A DNA stretch of 24,823 bases, taken from contig UQXG01000012.1 of the NCBI GenBank assembly GCA_900544945.1, positions 1 through 24,823 on the forward strand, given 5' to 3'. Shown piece by piece: positions 1-8,369 of this stretch; positions within the stretch are counted from its first letter, which is position 1, and the number at the start of each line of letters is the position of its first letter. The translations under genes were made by a program, and so were the position numbers. The notes under the pieces were generated by a model. The model had not been told where the DNA came from. It did not search any database and was given only the letters and a program-made list of their open reading frames with translations. This DNA is from an uncultured Eubacteriales bacterium. GTDB taxonomy: Bacteria; Bacillota; Clostridia; Oscillospirales; Oscillospiraceae.

Positions 1-9
1 CCCTTCAGG

Positions 10-40
10 CAATTAAAATCTTTTTTAAAGATTTTAATTG
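10..40 (-). terminator. AT-rich perfect hairpin at the end of the PLP-enzyme gene
   Basis: A 14-bp perfect inverted repeat (10-23 with 27-40, loop TTT) contains the stop codon of the PLP enzyme (34-36) within its stem. It could end the transport operon, but the stem is entirely AT-rich apart from a few pairs and no separate T-run follows it, so it may be only a structural or repeat element. The GATTTTAATT core also occurs in the repeat at 22022-22031. Confidence 0.4.
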
Positions 41-1224
41 GAGTTCAGTATCAGTGCCTTCAGGCCGGCTTCCATCCGGTCAAGGCCTTCCTTCAGAATC
101 TCGAAGGAGGTGGCAAGGCACAGCCGCACATGACCTTCAGAGCCGGGGCCAAAGTAGAAGCCGCCGCCGGGCACCAGGGAAACCTTGTATTCTTCCGCCA
201 GATACTTCACCATCTGATCTGCCGGCATTCCGAAGGAGGAAATGTCCGGGAAAATCACGAAGGTGGCCTCCGGCTTTTCGCAGGTGACACCGGGCATGTT
301 GTTCAGCCGCTCATAGGCGTAGTCCCGGTTCTTCGTCAGCCGTTCAATCAGGGCATCCACCCAGTAGTAGCACTTGGTCAGACAGGTCTCTGCCGCCACC
401 TGGGTCAGAGAGGATACGCCGCCGATGGTGGTATCCACCTGGGAAGCAACCACCAGCTTATCGAACAGCGCCTTATCCTGGCAGTAGACCACACCTGCCC
501 GCAGACCCGCAATGCCGAAGCTCTTGGAGAAGCCGAACACCGTCAGGGTGCGCTTGTTGCGATCATTACCCAGGCTCAGAATGCTGCGGAAGGTCGCGTC
601 CGGATAGACGATATCCGACCAGACCTCGTCGTTCATGATGTAGAAGCCGTACTTTTCGGACAGGGACAGAATGTGATCCAGATCCTCCAGGGGATAGAGC
701 TTGCCCAGAGGATTGTGGGGATTGCACAGACCCAGCATCTTCGTCTTGGGGGTAATGTAGTCTTCCAGATCGGAAAAATCGATGGAGCCGTCGGCTCGCC
801 GCTTCATGGGGTACAGGATAACCTTGGCCCCGCAGCCCCGCATAGAAATGCCGAAGAGCAGGTCAACGGGGTCGAAGACGATGACCTCGTCCCCGGGCTC
901 CAGAACGGTCTTGGCGATGGCATCCATACCCCGGGCGGCGCTGTCAATGGGCAGCACCAGGTCGGGGTTCACCTTCTCGCCCTTGCGCTCCCACATGGCC
1001 TTGGCCACCGCCTCCCGGAGGGAGGGATAGCCCAGTTTGGGGGTATAGGAGAAATAGCCGCCGCTGATGTAGTCGTTCAGGGCCTGGCCGATTTCCGGGG
1101 CGGCGGGGAAATCCGAGTCCGCGGCGGTCAGCGGAATGACCCCCTCCGGCACCTCCGCCCAGCGCATATTGTAGGCTCGCTGCTTCAAAACCTCGATGTT
1201 CACTTCCGCATTGGTAAATTCCAT
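34..1224 (-). CDS. Fold-type I PLP-dependent aminotransferase / C-S beta-lyase (MalY/PatB-like)
   Basis: The 396-residue protein is a cytosolic pyridoxal-phosphate enzyme of the aspartate aminotransferase superfamily. Visible landmarks are an N-terminal AADSDFPAAPEI segment like the ADMDF motif of MalY/PatB cystathionine beta-lyases, CNPHNPLGK (Asn171), NDE with Asp199, the Schiff-base lysine Lys234 in FGFSKSFGIAGLRAG, and the carboxylate-binding Arg367 in HVRLCLATS. The length fits the family (about 390). The ATG follows AAGGAG at ideal spacing. It is the last gene of the transport operon within the window, after a 95-bp gap with a structured repeat. Sequence alone does not separate a transaminase from a C-S lyase. 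The MalY resemblance in the N-terminal arm and the presence of ridA in the operon favour a lyase or another enzyme that makes 2-aminoacrylate. Superfamily call is sure; reaction is not. Confidence 0.85.
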   Translation of the reverse strand: MEFTNAEVNIEVLKQRAYNMRWAEVPEGVIPLTAADSDFPAAPEIGQALNDYISGGYFSYTPKLGYPSLREAVAKAMWERKGEKVNPDLVLPIDSAARGMDAIAKTVLEPGDEVIVFDPVDLLFGISMRGCGAKVILYPMKRRADGSIDFSDLEDYITPKTKMLGLCNPHNPLGKLYPLEDLDHILSLSEKYGFYIMNDEVWSDIVYPDATFRSILSLGNDRNKRTLTVFGFSKSFGIAGLRAGVVYCQDKALFDKLVVASQVDTTIGGVSSLTQVAAETCLTKCYYWVDALIERLTKNRDYAYERLNNMPGVTCEKPEATFVIFPDISSFGMPADQMVKYLAEEYKVSLVPGGGFYFGPGSEGHVRLCLATSFEILKEGLDRMEAGLKALILNSN

Positions 1225-1242
1225 ATTATTTTCTCCTTCCAG

Positions 1243-1310
1243 GGAAGCTCTGATGAAATCCGCAAGCGCTGACAGCGAGAGATTTTTCGCTGGCCGAAGG
1301 GGATTTCACC
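1243..1310. repeat. Structured intergenic repeat upstream of the PLP-enzyme gene
   Basis: This gap contains nested inverted repeats: TGAAATCC (1254-1261) with GGATTTCA (1301-1308), and inside it CAGCGA (1273-1278) with TCGCTG (1287-1292). Its first twelve bases, GGAAGCTCTGAT (1243-1254), also occur in the opposite orientation in the hairpin at 8381-8392 of the same operon, which suggests a dispersed repeat. It could act as an mRNA processing or stability element between the two genes. Confidence 0.5.
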
Positions 1311-1319
1311 GGAATTTCC

Positions 1320-2171
1320 CTACTCACATCCGGGAGCGGCAACGCAGAAGCGGATGCGCTCCATGGCTTTCATATGTGACCAGATGAGCCTTCCGCCACG
1401 GGCGGTCATGCACAGATTTTGCAGCTGCCGCAAATCTTCCAGCGCCTCATAGGGCACTACGTTCACGTCCGCCTCCATGCCGGTTTTCAGGCAGCCCGTC
1501 CGCTGGCTCAGACCCAGCAGAAAGGCATTGTTCTCGGTAACAGCTCGGATGGCCTCCTGCTTTCCGTAGCCTCCCTGGTGAATCAGCTCCGCCGCCCGAA
1601 CCAGGGGCGAAAGGCCGTTCACCCGCTCCCGGGGGCTTTTTCCGGTGGCCACCCCGGGAATTTTTCCCAGGCGAAGGGCTCTTCTCACCTTTTGCAGGTA
1701 CATTTCTTCCTCCCGGGTGCCCTTCTCCGGCGCGCCGTAGAAGACAGCGTAGGAAGATGGGATTCTGTCCGGGTTCCATCGGGCAATCTGGGGCGCCCAA
1801 AGGGTGTAGTCATTGGCCACCCCCTCCAGCGCCTCCAAAACCTGCCCGTCTCCCCGGACGCCCACGGACAGCACGCCCCGATACAGAGCGTCCGCCGCCA
1901 GGCGATAAGCGGGGTAAAATTCATTGGATTCTCCGGAGAACCGATCCAGGCCGATATCCAGGTCGCAGAAGCCGGGCAGCAGCAGCGCCCCCTCCAAATC
2001 CAGCACTGCATCCTCAGGAAGGGGGTTGCGCCAGTCCGGGGCATCGGCGGCAGTGCAGGAGCCTACATAGCCGAATAAATCCGGCGGATCTCCGGCGTGG
2101 TTCAGCACCGCCATGGCAGGAGCCTGGCCCAGAATGGGCAGCCTGCCGTTTACAAGCATGGTTCTTTCCAT
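1320..2171 (-). CDS. Amidohydrolase-like protein lacking the metal-binding core
   Basis: The 283-residue protein keeps the frame of the metal-dependent amidohydrolase superfamily but not its active site. The segment ALLLPGFCDLDIGLD matches the usual strand that reads PGFxDxHxH, but both histidines are replaced (by Asp and Gly). The C-terminal part (GYGKQEAIRAVTENNAFLLGL, then TGCLKTGMEADVNVV) matches the closing helix and the GxxADLVV strand of the composite beta-sandwich. The family is usually about 380-450 residues, so the middle of the barrel with the remaining ligands appears shortened. The start lies 1 bp after the stop of the M24 gene; a second ATG at 2159 with GGAAAG before it is an alternative. 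The frame is open and the gene sits inside a tight operon, so it is probably translated, perhaps as a non-catalytic or repurposed protein. Function unknown. Confidence 0.6.
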   Translation of the reverse strand: MERTMLVNGRLPILGQAPAMAVLNHAGDPPDLFGYVGSCTAADAPDWRNPLPEDAVLDLEGALLLPGFCDLDIGLDRFSGESNEFYPAYRLAADALYRGVLSVGVRGDGQVLEALEGVANDYTLWAPQIARWNPDRIPSSYAVFYGAPEKGTREEEMYLQKVRRALRLGKIPGVATGKSPRERVNGLSPLVRAAELIHQGGYGKQEAIRAVTENNAFLLGLSQRTGCLKTGMEADVNVVPYEALEDLRQLQNLCMTARGGRLIWSHMKAMERIRFCVAAPGCE

Positions 2172-2172
2172 A

Positions 2173-3330
2173 TTACACGTCCAGCTCGAACCGGTTCCGG
2201 TCGAAATTCGTCAGGCACTCGGCGCCGTGGTCGGTCATGAGAATCATGTCCTCCACCCGCATGAAGCAGTGCTCCGGCCACCAGAATTTCGGCTCGATGG
2301 TGAAGATCATGCCGGGCTGGAAGACCTCAGTCTGCTGGGTGTGGAGCCAGGGCCCCTCGTGCACCTCAATGCCCACCTGATGGCCCAGCAGGTCAAAATC
2401 AAAGTAATGCCGGACACAGTCGGTGTAACCCGCCTTCTCCACATGGTCATGAATCATCTGGAAGCCATAGGTCATGGGATCGCCGGGCTGAATCCGGTCA
2501 ATGACCATCTGCTGAGCTTCCTGCAAGACGGCGTAGGCACGGCGAATCTCCTCCGGAGCCTTGCCGCAGTAGAAGCTTCGGCCAAAGTCCGTATTGTAGC
2601 CTCTCCAAGTGTAGCCATAGTCAAAACTGATGGAGGAGCCTTCTTTCAGAACCGAGGAGGTGCGGTAGCCGTCTACCCGGAAGTCCCTTTCCTTTCCGGT
2701 TTGGTAGAAGCGCACCGTAGGGCCGAAGGGCTGCTCCACACAGCCAAGCTCCTTGCCCAGGTCAAAGAGGTACTGCTCCACCTCCCAGTTGGAAATGCCG
2801 GGTTTCAGGATGTGGGTCGTCTTCTCCATGGTCTCGTCGGTAAACTCGCAAAGTCTGCGGATAATGGCGATTTCCTTCTCATCCTTGATGGCGCGAAGCT
2901 TTCTGCCGAAGTCCTCCCCCTTCACGACTTCCGCACCGGGGTTGAACTCATGGATGTAGTCTTCCAGATAGGAATAGCAGCTGTTGCCGATGGCGAAGCG
3001 ATTGCCCGTGAGAGTGGCTTCCAGCATTCCGGTGAACATGGCCAGAGGCCCCACAACCTTCCGGACGGTAATGTTTCCCATGTCCCGGTTCCGGATGGGA
3101 GTCAGAATCAGCACCGGCTCCCCCTGACTGGGGATGCACAGCACGCAGTCAGGCACCGCCACCTGGTCGCCGGTGCCGTCATTGATGACAAAACCGGTGA
3201 AGGGTGTCCGCTGCCAGGCGTAGCTGTCGTCGTCCAGGAAATACTGCATATTGCCGGAGGTGGCGTAAAGTGCCCAGTCCAGCTGCTGCTCCTGGAGGAT
3301 TTTCTGCAATTTTTGGATTCTTTTGTTCAT
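2173..3330 (-). CDS. M24 family metallopeptidase, Xaa-Pro dipeptidase/aminopeptidase type (copy 1)
   Basis: The 385-residue cytosolic metallopeptidase has the creatinase-like N-terminal domain (about 1-145) followed by the pita-bread catalytic domain. All five dinuclear-metal ligands are visible: Asp237 in SFDYG, Asp248 in YNTDFGR, His317 in LGHQVG, Glu346 in FTIEP and Glu360 in MRVED; His324 in IEVHEGP is the usual second catalytic histidine. M24B enzymes of this kind remove an N-terminal residue preceding proline or split Xaa-Pro dipeptides. The ATG overlaps the TGA of the upstream ATPase gene as ATGA, so translation is probably coupled. A second, divergent M24 enzyme lies at 5317-6453 in the same operon. 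Exact specificity, including a creatinase-like one, cannot be read from the sequence. Confidence 0.88.
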   Translation of the reverse strand: MNKRIQKLQKILQEQQLDWALYATSGNMQYFLDDDSYAWQRTPFTGFVINDGTGDQVAVPDCVLCIPSQGEPVLILTPIRNRDMGNITVRKVVGPLAMFTGMLEATLTGNRFAIGNSCYSYLEDYIHEFNPGAEVVKGEDFGRKLRAIKDEKEIAIIRRLCEFTDETMEKTTHILKPGISNWEVEQYLFDLGKELGCVEQPFGPTVRFYQTGKERDFRVDGYRTSSVLKEGSSISFDYGYTWRGYNTDFGRSFYCGKAPEEIRRAYAVLQEAQQMVIDRIQPGDPMTYGFQMIHDHVEKAGYTDCVRHYFDFDLLGHQVGIEVHEGPWLHTQQTEVFQPGMIFTIEPKFWWPEHCFMRVEDMILMTDHGAECLTNFDRNRFELDV

Positions 3331-4316
3331 GAATTGCCTCCTGTCCGGCGGTTAAAATCATAAAAACAGGCGCACTTGTGGCCGTCCCCCAGGTCTCGCA
3401 GAGGCGGTACCTCCCGGGCGCATTTTTCCGTTGCGTAGGGACAGCGGGTGTGGAACCGGCAGCCCGTGGGCACGTTCAGAGGGCTGGGAATTTCGCCTTC
3501 CAGAATGGGCTTATCGGGCATTCCCGCCTCCGTCACCTCCGGCACGGCGGACAGCAGTGCCCCGGTATAGGGATGGGCAGGATGGCCGTAAATCTGTGCC
3601 TTGGTGCCCATTTCCACCACCACGCCCAGATACATGACCAGCACCCGGTCGCACAGATGCTTGACGACCCGCAGGTCGTGGGAAATGAAGAGATAGGTCA
3701 ATTGGAACTCCGCCTGCAAATCCTGAATCAGGTTCACCACCTGAGCCTGGACGGACACGTCCAGGGCGGACACCGGCTCGTCGCAGACGATAAACTTGGG
3801 ATGGGTGGCAATGGCCCGGGCAATGCCGATACGCTGCCGCTGGCCGCCGGAAAATTCGTGGGGGAACCGGTCGTAGTAATCCCGGCGCAGCCCTACCTTC
3901 TCCATCAGGCCGAAGACCCGCTCGTCCAGCTCTTTTTTATCCTTTACGCCCTGCAAACGCAGGGGCGCGGCGATGATGTCATAGACCTTCTGCCTGGGGT
4001 TCAGACAGCCGTAGGGATCCTGGAAGATGATCTGCATGTCCTTCCGGTAAGGGCGCATCCGACTGTCGGACAGGCCGGCAATTTCATGGCCCTCAAAGCT
4101 GACGCTTCCGGAGGTGGCGGGAATCAGATTCAGGATGACCCGACCCAGGGTGGATTTTCCGCAGCCGGACTCGCCCACCAGGCCTACGGTCTCCCCCTGA
4201 TAGATGTCAAAGGAAATGCCGTCCAGAGCCTTCACGACTCCCTTTTTGGCAAAGCCGGTGCTCACCGGGAATTCCTCCCGGATGTCTTTTACGCTGACCA
4301 GTACTTTTTTCTCCAT
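3327..4316 (-). CDS. dppF: Peptide ABC transporter ATP-binding protein, DppF/OppF type
   Basis: The 329-residue ATPase powers peptide import together with its DppD-type partner. It shows Walker A GESGCGKST (about 48-56), the ABC signature FSGGQRQRIGIARA, Walker B IVCDEPVSALD, and the C-terminal oligopeptide-transporter extension with GCRFHTRCPYATEKC, whose cysteines bind an iron-sulfur cluster in studied homologues. The start at 4316 follows AAAGGAG overlapping the TGA of the preceding gene; a longer reading from 4427 adds 37 residues without homology and crosses the upstream gene, so it was not used. The 3' end overlaps the M24 gene by ATGA. Confidence 0.92.
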   Translation of the reverse strand: MEKKVLVSVKDIREEFPVSTGFAKKGVVKALDGISFDIYQGETVGLVGESGCGKSTLGRVILNLIPATSGSVSFEGHEIAGLSDSRMRPYRKDMQIIFQDPYGCLNPRQKVYDIIAAPLRLQGVKDKKELDERVFGLMEKVGLRRDYYDRFPHEFSGGQRQRIGIARAIATHPKFIVCDEPVSALDVSVQAQVVNLIQDLQAEFQLTYLFISHDLRVVKHLCDRVLVMYLGVVVEMGTKAQIYGHPAHPYTGALLSAVPEVTEAGMPDKPILEGEIPSPLNVPTGCRFHTRCPYATEKCAREVPPLRDLGDGHKCACFYDFNRRTGGNS

Positions 4317-4321
4317 GTGGT

Positions 4322-5302
4322 TCACTCCTTTCCGAAGCTGTCCCGGAAGCAGCGGGTATAGTGCCCCGGCTCCACTTCCCGCAGCTCCGGACAATTGGCC
4401 CGGCACTGCTCGGTTGCGTAGGGACACCGGGGATGAAACCGGCAGCCCGTGGGCAGGTCGTACAGGGAGGGTACCATACCCTCGATGGCCTTCAGCCGTC
4501 CGCCGTCGTCGCGCAAGGTGGGGATGGAAGCCAGCAGGCCCATGGTATAGGGATGGCTCATGTGGGAGAAAATCTGCCCTACGGTGCCGCTTTCCACAAT
4601 CTGACCGCAGTACATGACAATCACGTCGTCGGACATCTGACGGATGACTCCCAGGTCATGGGTAATGAGCATGATGGCGGTACCGGTCTCCTGCTGCAAT
4701 TTTTTCATCAGCCGGAGAATCTGAGCCTGAATGGTCACGTCCAGAGCCGTGGTGGGCTCATCGGCGATAATCAGGTCAGGACGGCAGGCCAGAGCCATGG
4801 CAATGACCACCCGCTGGCGCATACCGCCGGACATCTGGTGGGGATAGACCTTCATCCGCTCCTCCGGGCTGGGAATGCCCACCAGGCGCATCATTTCCGT
4901 GGCCTTGGCCCAGGCCTCCTTCTTTTTCAGCTTCTGCTGAACCATATACACTTCCGCAATCTGGTCGCCTACGGTATACACCGGGTTCAGGGCGGTCATG
5001 GGCTCCTGGAAGACCATGGAAATCTGACTGCCCCGGATTTTTTGCATCTGCTTGTCGGTGAGCTTGGTCAAGTCCTGTCCCTTGAAAAGGATCTGCCCTC
5101 CCATGATTTTGCCCGCAGGCTCCTGCAAAAGCCGCATGACGGACAGGGAGGTGACGCTCTTACCGGAACCGGACTCGCCCACGATGCCCAGCACCCGACC
5201 CTTTTGCACGGTAAAGCTGATGCCGTCCACCGCGGGAGCCACGCCCCGCTCGGTAAAGAAGCTGGTTCGCAGCTCCTTTACCTCCAATAATGTTTCCCCC
5301 AT
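4322..5302 (-). CDS. dppD: Peptide ABC transporter ATP-binding protein, DppD/OppD type
   Basis: The 326-residue ATPase matches the DppD length. Visible motifs are Walker A GESGSGKS (about 42-49), signature MSGGMRQRVVIA, Walker B LIIADEPTTALD, the switch histidine in LITHDLG, and the C-terminal GCRFHPRCPYATEQC extension typical of di/oligopeptide importers. The start at 5302 was chosen because homology begins at GETLLEVKELRTSF; the preceding 20 codons overlap the M24 gene and look non-coding. The gene lies 14 bp after the M24 stop and 5 bp before dppF, and acts at the inner face of the membrane with the permease pair at 6467-8335. Confidence 0.92.
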   Translation of the reverse strand: MGETLLEVKELRTSFFTERGVAPAVDGISFTVQKGRVLGIVGESGSGKSVTSLSVMRLLQEPAGKIMGGQILFKGQDLTKLTDKQMQKIRGSQISMVFQEPMTALNPVYTVGDQIAEVYMVQQKLKKKEAWAKATEMMRLVGIPSPEERMKVYPHQMSGGMRQRVVIAMALACRPDLIIADEPTTALDVTIQAQILRLMKKLQQETGTAIMLITHDLGVIRQMSDDVIVMYCGQIVESGTVGQIFSHMSHPYTMGLLASIPTLRDDGGRLKAIEGMVPSLYDLPTGCRFHPRCPYATEQCRANCPELREVEPGHYTRCFRDSFGKE

Positions 5303-5316
5303 TGTGTTTTCCCCCG

Positions 5317-6453
5317 TTACGCTTCCACGACCACAATATCCTTTGTGATCTTGTTCAGGCACTCATAGCCGGTTTCCGTCCGCAGAACCACGTCCTCCAC
5401 CCGGACGCAGCACCGCTTGACCACCACAATACTGGGCTCTACGGTGAAGGTCATACCGGGCTTCAGCACGGTATGCTCACCGGGGGCAATGAAGGGACGC
5501 TCATGGACATCCTTGCCGATGCAGTGACCCAGACGGTGGATGAAGTTGGGGCCTACCCCCGCCTCCTCCATCACCCCGTGGGCAATGTCGTTGAGCATCT
5601 GGCCGGTACACTGGCCGGATTTCAGGGCTTCCATGGCGTCAGACTGGGCCTTCATCACAAGCTCGTGATAGCGGATCAATTCCTTGTCCGGCTCGCCTAC
5701 GAACACCGTCCGGCCGAAGTCGGAGCAGTAGCCCTGGTACATGCCGCCAAAGTCAAAGGCCACGGTGTAGCCCTTCTCAATCCGGTCATAGTTCATGCCG
5801 AAGATGGGGCCGGAGTTGGGGCCCAGGACAATGCACTCCCCCGGGAAGGAGGGACAGGAGCAGCCATGGGTTTCGAACAGCCGCTCGATCTCCCGCTCGA
5901 TGTTGCGCACCCGTTCGCCGGGACGGATCATGGGCATGATCTCGTGATAGACCTGGTCGGCAATTTCCGCGTTCTTGCGCATGAGGCCGATTTCCTCTTC
6001 ATCCTTGACGGCTCGCAGGGAATCCACCAGATCGGACTCTTCCGTAACTTTGGCTTCCAGCACATTCTGGAGCATCAGCACCGCCTGGGCGCTGATGTCC
6101 CGGTTCACGCCGATGTGCTTGCCGGAAAGGCCCAGAGCCTTTAATTCCCGGATCCAGGTTTCGCCGGTGAGATCGGGATCCTGGATGGACACGGCCTTGG
6201 TCACCGCGGTGCCCTCCAGGAAGGGCAGCGTGCCCATACCGGTGAGCCTGGGAATGAAATAGACCACGTCGCTGGGGGTAATGACCAGACCTGCCAGCTC
6301 CAGGCAGTTCTGGCGCATGTGGGTATAGTTCCGGTAAACCCGCTTGACCCCGGACAGATATTCCATGGCGGCATCCGCGGGAACCAGGTAAGCAGCCAGT
6401 CCCCGCTCGGCCATTCCGGCGCGCAGGGCGGCGATTCTTCTTTGATAATCCAT
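5317..6453 (-). CDS. M24 family metallopeptidase, Xaa-Pro type (copy 2)
   Basis: The 378-residue cytosolic peptidase has a creatinase-type N-terminal domain and the catalytic domain with complete metal ligands: Asp234 in AFDFGG, Asp245 in YCSDFGR, His310 in HRLGHCIG, Glu339 in FTVEP and Glu353 in VRVED, plus His317 in KDVHERP. It is clearly a paralogue type of the 2173-3330 enzyme but differs throughout, so the two probably have different substrate preferences. Its Shine-Dalgarno AAGGAGG overlaps the stop codon of the permease gene (TAAGGAGG), 13 bp upstream of the ATG. Its position between permease and ATPase genes ties it to the fate of the imported peptide. Confidence 0.88.
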   Translation of the reverse strand: MDYQRRIAALRAGMAERGLAAYLVPADAAMEYLSGVKRVYRNYTHMRQNCLELAGLVITPSDVVYFIPRLTGMGTLPFLEGTAVTKAVSIQDPDLTGETWIRELKALGLSGKHIGVNRDISAQAVLMLQNVLEAKVTEESDLVDSLRAVKDEEEIGLMRKNAEIADQVYHEIMPMIRPGERVRNIEREIERLFETHGCSCPSFPGECIVLGPNSGPIFGMNYDRIEKGYTVAFDFGGMYQGYCSDFGRTVFVGEPDKELIRYHELVMKAQSDAMEALKSGQCTGQMLNDIAHGVMEEAGVGPNFIHRLGHCIGKDVHERPFIAPGEHTVLKPGMTFTVEPSIVVVKRCCVRVEDVVLRTETGYECLNKITKDIVVVEA

Positions 6454-6466
6454 GATTGTTTCCTCC

Positions 6467-7300
6467 TTAGCTCTGGGTTCTCATTCTGGGATCCAGGATA
6501 TCCCGGATGGCGTCGCCGATGAAGTTGGCGGCAATGGAAACCAGGAAAATGGAAAGTCCGGGGAAAAAGCTGATCCACCAGTATTTCAGAATCCCCACGC
6601 CGTCGGAGACCATGTAGCCCCACTCCGGAGTGGGCGGGATGACGCCCATGCCCAGAAAGCTCAGACCGGCGAAGGTCAGAATGGCGGTGCCCACGTCCGT
6701 GGAGGCCAGCACCAGCTGAGATGACAGGCAGTTGGGAATGACGGTGTGCATGAGAATGTGCAGTCGGCTCTGGCCGATGGCTCGCTCGCTGGTGACGTAC
6801 TCGGATTCCCGCGCCACCAGCACCATGCTGCGCATCATACGCGCGTACTTGGGCCAGGACACCAGAGCGATGGCAAGCACCGCGTTCATCATGCTCTTGC
6901 CCATGATGGAGGCCAGAGCCATGGCCAGCAAGATGCCCGGGAAGGACATGACCATATCCGCAAAGCGCATGAGCACCTCGTCTGCCGCCTTACCGAAGAA
7001 GCCTGCCGCCGCGCCGTAGACGGTTCCGAAAAGGCAGGCGATGATGACCACCAGAATGCCCGAGGGCACGGAAATTCTCGCGCCGTAAACCACCCGGGAG
7101 AAAACGTCCCGGCCCAGGCTGTCCGTGCCGAAAAAGTGGGCAGCGTTGGGGCCCATGTTCCGGCTGGTCAGATCCTGCGCCAGGGGGTCACAGGTGGCGA
7201 TCACGGGCGCAAACAGGGCGAAGATAATAAAAACGATCCAGATCAGGATGCCCGCAAAGGCAAGGGGATTTTTCCGGATAAACTTTTTGACTTGATTCAT
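6467..7300 (-). CDS. dppC: Peptide ABC transporter permease, DppC/OppC type
   Basis: The 277-residue inner-membrane protein has a first membrane segment at about 12-35 (FAGILIWIVFIIFALFAPVIA), the OppC-type ATxDPLAQDLTSRNMGPN...HFFGTDSLGRDVFSR region, and five further hydrophobic spans. The EAA-loop region, which contacts the ATPases, reads ESEYVTSERAIGQSRLHI. It ends with the common FIGDAIRDILDPR. Its ATG follows AAAGGGGAG, and the gene starts 18 bp after the partner permease. It is slightly shorter than E. coli DppC (about 300) but intact. Confidence 0.92.
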   Translation of the reverse strand: MNQVKKFIRKNPLAFAGILIWIVFIIFALFAPVIATCDPLAQDLTSRNMGPNAAHFFGTDSLGRDVFSRVVYGARISVPSGILVVIIACLFGTVYGAAAGFFGKAADEVLMRFADMVMSFPGILLAMALASIMGKSMMNAVLAIALVSWPKYARMMRSMVLVARESEYVTSERAIGQSRLHILMHTVIPNCLSSQLVLASTDVGTAILTFAGLSFLGMGVIPPTPEWGYMVSDGVGILKYWWISFFPGLSIFLVSIAANFIGDAIRDILDPRMRTQS

Positions 7301-7318
7301 ACATCCGCTCCCCTTTCT

Positions 7319-8335
7319 TTAATACCGGATCCGAGGATCGATAAAGGCATAGATAATATCCACGATGAAATTCATAAATACATTGATGGCCGCAATCAGG
7401 ATCGTGGTGCCCATGATTGCGGGATAATCCAGGGTGGAAGCTGCCTTATAGGCGTACAGACCGATGCCCGGATAGGAGAACAGGGTCTCCACCAGTACCG
7501 TGCCGCCAAGGAGGGAGCCGTAGCACAGGCCGAACATGGTCACGGAGGGAATCAGGGCGTTTTTCGTCACATGCTTCCACAGAATCCGTCCCTGGCTCAG
7601 TCCCTTGGCTCTGGCGGTGCGCAGATAGTCCATCTGCATGGCTTCCAACGTGCTGGAGCGGACGGTTCGGGTCAGGATGCCCATGGTGGAGGCACCCAGC
7701 ACCAGAGACGGCATAATCAGGTGGCTCAGAGCGTCTTTCAGAAGCTCCGGCTCCCCGCAGGTGATGGCATCCCAGATAAGGAAGCCCGTGGGGAACTTGG
7801 CACCCAGCCACTGGGAGCTGAACCGACCGGAACCTGGTACCCAGTGAAGCTTCAGATAGAAAACGTAGATCATTAGGATCGACAGCCAGAAGGCCGGGAT
7901 GGAAATGCCCACCAGCGACAAAAACCGCAGGACATGATCCGGCAGCTTATTGTGCTTGGCCGCGGAGAAAATACCGAAAAGCAGGCCGAAAACAATGGAA
8001 AAAATGGTGGCAAGGGTTGCCATTTCAAAGGTGGCGGGGATGGCCTCCGCCAAGTCCTCCAGCACCGGCCGCTTGGTGCGGATGGAGGTACCCCAGTCGC
8101 CGGACAGGAAATTCTTGACGTAATTGAAGTACTGAACCGTGACCGGCTTATCCAGTCCCCATTTTTCCGTGTAGGCGGCGACGATTGTGGGGTCGCTCAT
8201 GGCCGTCTGCCCCAGGTTGGCCGCCAGAGGGTCACCGGGGATATTATGGGCAATGCCGAAGGTAATGACGGACACACCCGCCAGCACGATGACCATAAGC
8301 AGTATTCTTCTTAGGATGTATTTCACCATATTCAT
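7319..8335 (-). CDS. dppB: Peptide ABC transporter permease, DppB/OppB type
   Basis: The 338-residue inner-membrane permease matches DppB in length. It starts with a membrane segment (about 7-29), carries the family PGDP motif in NIPGDPLAANLG, further spans around 101-123 and 136-160, the EAA loop MDYLRTARAKGLSQGRILWKH, and the typical C-terminal DIIYAFIDPRIRY. It pairs with the DppC-type protein to form the channel. It follows the binding-protein gene after a 131-bp structured spacer that may lower permease expression relative to the binding protein. Confidence 0.93.
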   Translation of the reverse strand: MNMVKYILRRILLMVIVLAGVSVITFGIAHNIPGDPLAANLGQTAMSDPTIVAAYTEKWGLDKPVTVQYFNYVKNFLSGDWGTSIRTKRPVLEDLAEAIPATFEMATLATIFSIVFGLLFGIFSAAKHNKLPDHVLRFLSLVGISIPAFWLSILMIYVFYLKLHWVPGSGRFSSQWLGAKFPTGFLIWDAITCGEPELLKDALSHLIMPSLVLGASTMGILTRTVRSSTLEAMQMDYLRTARAKGLSQGRILWKHVTKNALIPSVTMFGLCYGSLLGGTVLVETLFSYPGIGLYAYKAASTLDYPAIMGTTILIAAINVFMNFIVDIIYAFIDPRIRY

Positions 8336-8369
8336 GATTCAGAAACCTCATATTGTATCGTGGCGTGAT

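Noticed and set aside
130..1272. Long plus-strand open frames opposite the operon genes (for example 130-1272, 2113-3363, 3378-4361, 22533-24221)
   Set aside because: All mirror genes with recognised active-site motifs on the minus strand, and their translations are rich in His/Gln/Gly without domain features.
4317..4427. N-terminal extension of the DppF-type ATPase to 4427
   Set aside because: The extra residues overlap the DppD-type coding end and have no homology; the ATG at 4316 has an ideal AAAGGAG.
2173..6453. Creatine breakdown pathway based on creatinase-like M24 domains
   Set aside because: M24 creatinase and Xaa-Pro peptidases share the fold, and the adjacent Dpp-type importer favours peptides; no creatininase or sarcosine enzyme is present. 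Kept only as a minor alternative.
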